Of a stretch of DNA of 64,000 nucleotides, positions 61,940 to 64,000 are shown piece after piece. The stretch spans positions 4,562,501-4,626,500 of the forward strand of contig NZ_CP074380.1 of NCBI RefSeq assembly GCF_022695595.1. The letters are read 5' to 3'. The position numbers were made by a program, and so were the translations under genes. Every line of letters begins with the position of its first letter. Within the stretch, counting starts at the first letter, position 1. The DNA comes from Streptomyces sp. MST-110588 (GTDB lineage Bacteria > Actinomycetota > Actinomycetes > Streptomycetales > Streptomycetaceae). The notes under the pieces are model-generated. The model was not told the origin of the DNA, made no database searches, and worked only from the letters and a program-made list of their open reading frames with translations.

Positions 61940-62353
61940 ATGAATGCCGCACCGGACCCGAAGCGATCCTCGCGCCGCAGGTGGCGTCCCGCGACCAAGG
62001 CGGTCCTGGCGGCCGTCGTCCTGGTTCCGCTGAGCCTTGGCATGGCCGGCTGCGACGCCGACTCCACGAAGAAGGCCGCCAACCGCTCCGACGCCTGCGA
62101 GAAGATCATGTCGCTGTCCAACTCGCTGGGCGAGAAGAAGGACACCGCGACGGCCAAGAAGGAAGCCAAGGAACTCGCCGACGAGCTGGACAAGCTGGCG
62201 GACGAGAAGAACGACGACAAGCTCCGCAAGGCCGCGAAGGAGCTGCGGACCATCAACCCCGGCGGTGAGCCGGAGTCGGTGGGCGAGATCATCAAGGAGA
62301 CGTCGAAGCGGATGAAGATCATCCGTAACGCCTGCGTCAACATCGGGGACTGA
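61940..62353 (+). CDS. Small lipoprotein with charged helical domain
   Basis: 137 residues. A basic N-terminus and helix end in the lipobox LGMAGC, then a Lys/Asp/Glu-rich mature part (EKIMSLSNSLGEKKDTATAK and later DELDKLADEKNDDKL) likely forming a coiled coil. Two Cys besides the lipid Cys (SDACEK, RNACVN) may bridge the ends. The ATG has AGGAG upstream. No family recognised. It lies between the thioesterase and the two-component system. Confidence 0.85.
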   Translation: MNAAPDPKRSSRRRWRPATKAVLAAVVLVPLSLGMAGCDADSTKKAANRSDACEKIMSLSNSLGEKKDTATAKKEAKELADELDKLADEKNDDKLRKAAKELRTINPGGEPESVGEIIKETSKRMKIIRNACVNIGD

Positions 62354-62485
62354 CCCGGGCGGGCGTCCCCCGCCGCCAAGAGCCGGGACTCCGGCGCGGT
62401 TGGCCATCCCCCGTTGCGACCGCGCGTGGAATCCCCTTCTCCCGGGTGTTCGGAGTCCCCCGTCTCCGGACACCCGGGCCTTCTC

Positions 62486-62523
62486 GCGCCCCGCGCCGCC
62501 CGGTAAGTGGCGGCGCGGGGCGC
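62486..62523. terminator. Hairpin terminator after the lipoprotein gene
   Basis: A 15-bp GC stem (62486-62500 with 62509-62523, GCGCCCCGCGCCGCC) and eight-base loop, followed by TGCTTTGTCT. Confidence 0.8.
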
Positions 62524-62541
62524 TGCTTTGTCTCCGTGTGA

Positions 62542-62637
62542 GTTCGTCTTCGTATGAGTTCGTCCTCGTACGGGTTGGTCCTCGTACGGGTCCGTCTTCG
62601 TACGGGTCCGTCTTCGTACGGGTACGTCTTCGTACGG
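62542..62637. repeat. 16-bp tandem repeat, 6 copies
   Basis: Units of the form GTCCGTCTTCGTACGG (variants GTTCGTCCTCGTACGG and others) run in exact 16-base steps from 62542. The core CGTACG is self-complementary, so each unit is partly palindromic. Confidence 0.85.
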
Positions 62638-62710
62638 GTCCGTACGAGGCGGGGCGGCGCCGCACCCACCCGGTGCCGCGCCGCCCCGTAACGCCCTCCG
62701 GGGGTCCTGC

Positions 62711-63379
62711 CTAAGCAGGCTGTTCAGGCGCGCTGTTGTTCAGATACGCCAGCACCGCCAGCACCCGGCGGTGCACGTTCCCGCCCTCGGGCGGCAGGCC
62801 GAGCTTGTCGAAGACCCCGCGGATGTGCTTGCTGACGGCGCGCTCGGTGACCACGAGCTTCTCCGCGATGGCGCCGTTGGCCAGGCCCTGCGCCATCATC
62901 TCCAGCACCTCGTGCTCACGCGGCGTCAGGCTCTGCAGGGGCCGGGCCGCGGACTTCTGGCTGAGGATCTCGGTGACCACCTCGGGGTCCAGGGCCGTGC
63001 CGCCGCTGGTGATCCGCTCCAGCGCCTCCAGGAACTGCTCCACCCGGCCCACCCGGTCCTTGAGCAGATAGCCGATGCCGCGCGCCCCCTGGGCCAGCAG
63101 CTCGGCGGCGTACGCCTGTTCCACGTACTGCGACAGCACCAGGATCGGCAGGTCGGGCAGTTCCCGGCGGGCCTGGACGGCGGCGCGCAGCCCCTCGTCA
63201 CGGAAGGACGGCGGCAGCCGGACGTCCAGGACGGCGGCGTCCGGCCGGTGTTCGCGCAGGGCGGGCATCACCTCCGGCCCGGCGGTGCACGTCGCCACCA
63301 CCTCGTGCCCGTTGCTGGTCAGCAACAGGACCATTCCCTCTCGCAGCAGCGTGTTGTCCTCTGCGATCACGATCCGCAC
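62711..63379 (-). CDS. NarL/FixJ-family response regulator
   Basis: 222 residues. Receiver domain with acidic pocket (IVIAEDN), phospho-acceptor Asp in AAVLDVRLPP (near residue 53) and Lys in YLLKDRVG; C-terminal LuxR helix-turn-helix (SLTPREHEVLEMMAQGLANGAIAEKLVVTERAVSKHI). It pairs with the kinase upstream; the GTG start lies inside the kinase gene end, giving 13 bases of overlap. Likely controls the adjacent locus or a neighbouring biosynthetic cluster. Confidence 0.95.
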   Translation of the reverse strand: MRIVIAEDNTLLREGMVLLLTSNGHEVVATCTAGPEVMPALREHRPDAAVLDVRLPPSFRDEGLRAAVQARRELPDLPILVLSQYVEQAYAAELLAQGARGIGYLLKDRVGRVEQFLEALERITSGGTALDPEVVTEILSQKSAARPLQSLTPREHEVLEMMAQGLANGAIAEKLVVTERAVSKHIRGVFDKLGLPPEGGNVHRRVLAVLAYLNNSAPEQPA

Positions 63380-64000
63380 GGCAGCTCCACTTTCAGCTTG
63401 GTCGGCCCACCTGGGGGGCTGGACAGGCCGGCCGTGCCGTCGAGCGCGGCGACGCGCCGGCGGATTCCGACCAGGCCGCTGCCCTCGTGCTCGTCGGCAC
63501 CGCCGCGGCCGTTGTCGGTCACGGTGACCGTCAGCATGCCGTTGCCCCGGGTGAAGCGTACCGATGCCTGAGTGGCGCCCGAGTGCTTGCGGATGTTGGT
63601 CAGGGCCTCGGCGACCACGAAGTACGCCGCCGCCTCCACCGAGGCCGGCAGCCTGAAGGAGTGTTCCACCGAGCCCAGGCTCATCTCGACCGGGATCTCC
63701 GAGGACGCCGCCAGGGCCCGTACGGCGCCGGCCAGTCCCCGGTCGGTGAGCACCGGCGGATGCACCGTACGCACCACGTGCCGCAGGTGGGCGAGCGCGC
63801 CCTCCACGCCCTGCTGCGCCTCGTCCAGCCGCTGCAGCGCGGCGTCCGGGTCGGTGCGCACCTGCTGCTTGGCCAGTCCGATGCGCATGGACAGGGCCAC
63901 CAACTGGGCCTGTACGCCGTCGTGCAGGTCCCGTTCGATACGGCGCAGCTCGGCGCTGTGCGCCTCCACGGCGCCGGCCCGGCTCTCGGACAGCTCGGCG
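63367..64000 (-). CDS. Sensor histidine kinase (HisKA_3), N-terminal part beyond window
   Basis: C-terminal 210 residues of a NarX-type kinase. The phospho-acceptor His lies in RRIERDLHDGVQAQLVALSM, followed by VRTVHPPVLTDRGL, the N-box AEALTNIRKHSGA and the G-box TVTDNGRGG and GSGLVGIRRRV. The sensor domain and start are off the right edge. Cotranscribed with the overlapping response regulator gene. Confidence 0.94.
   Translation of the reverse strand, partial: AELSESRAGAVEAHSAELRRIERDLHDGVQAQLVALSMRIGLAKQQVRTDPDAALQRLDEAQQGVEGALAHLRHVVRTVHPPVLTDRGLAGAVRALAASSEIPVEMSLGSVEHSFRLPASVEAAAYFVVAEALTNIRKHSGATQASVRFTRGNGMLTVTVTDNGRGGADEHEGSGLVGIRRRVAALDGTAGLSSPPGGPTKLKVELPCGS

Larger units (their letters stand above)
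62354..62710. other. Intergenic region with terminator and tandem repeats
   Basis: 357 bases between the convergent lipoprotein and response regulator genes. It contains the hairpin at 62486-62523 and the 16-bp array at 62542-62637; no gene. Confidence 0.6.

Overview
The window is about 64 kb of very GC-rich actinobacterial DNA. Gene content points to Streptomyces: a SARP/AfsR-type regulator with a 'sigma-like' companion peptide, an FbiC-type FO synthase, an LAxTG sorting signal, an XRE/DUF5753 + DUF397 pair, and GTG starts with AGGAGG-type ribosome binding sites. I could not identify the species.

Layout. 1-13.6 kb holds a catabolic-looking cluster: an AMP-forming acyl-CoA synthetase (cut by the left edge), an AfsR-like regulator, an amidohydrolase, an alpha/beta hydrolase, two LLM-class oxidoreductases, an SDR, an N-acyl-D-amino-acid-deacylase-like amidohydrolase and an aldehyde dehydrogenase. 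A 15-bp palindrome of the form CTGACG-N3-CGTCAG lies in front of three of its transcription units, twice before one. A near-perfect copy precedes another SDR gene at 41 kb, so these units look like one regulon whose regulator is not in the window. 14-19.5 kb holds a frame-shifted Tat-exported PHP-type hydrolase, a third LLM enzyme and fbiC (F420 precursor synthesis). 19.6-24.7 kb holds a large P-loop/TPR protein, a lipoprotein and a membrane protein.

25-32.6 kb is the most interesting part. A cobalamin riboswitch leads an ECF transporter operon (T component, fused double ATPase, S-component-like protein) together with three surface or secreted proteins. One is an alpha/alpha-toroid protein with an LAxTG wall-sorting signal. 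One is a DUF4430-like secreted protein. One is a membrane-anchored protein with a DUF4430-like fold pattern. Toroid plus DUF4430 is the domain pair of animal intrinsic factor/transcobalamin, here split over separate genes, so I read this as a surface vitamin B12 capture and uptake system. Three genes of this operon carry apparent single-base frame breaks in G/C runs, which may be sequencing errors.

33.5-39.6 kb is a complete oligopeptide-type ABC importer (two permeases, fused double ATPase, lipoprotein receptor) ending in a strong terminator. 39.6-54 kb is mixed: a peptidoglycan-binding protein, an SDR, a PLP aminotransferase, an EthD-like protein, DUF397/XRE regulators, a GPP34 protein, a D,D-carboxypeptidase with a huge cytoplasmic tail, a polytopic membrane protein, an ATP-grasp two-gene cassette, a VOC protein and a small surface protein. 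recQ follows.

56.4-60.2 kb is a gene graveyard around a tRNA-Arg: a broken RepSA-type replication initiator, a Phd/PIN toxin-antitoxin pair whose toxin lacks the first catalytic Asp, and scraps of an AraC regulator and an FAD/NAD oxidoreductase. From 60.2 kb the window appears to enter a biosynthetic locus: an aberrant short ABC ATPase, a type II thioesterase, a small lipoprotein and a NarL-type two-component system cut by the right edge.
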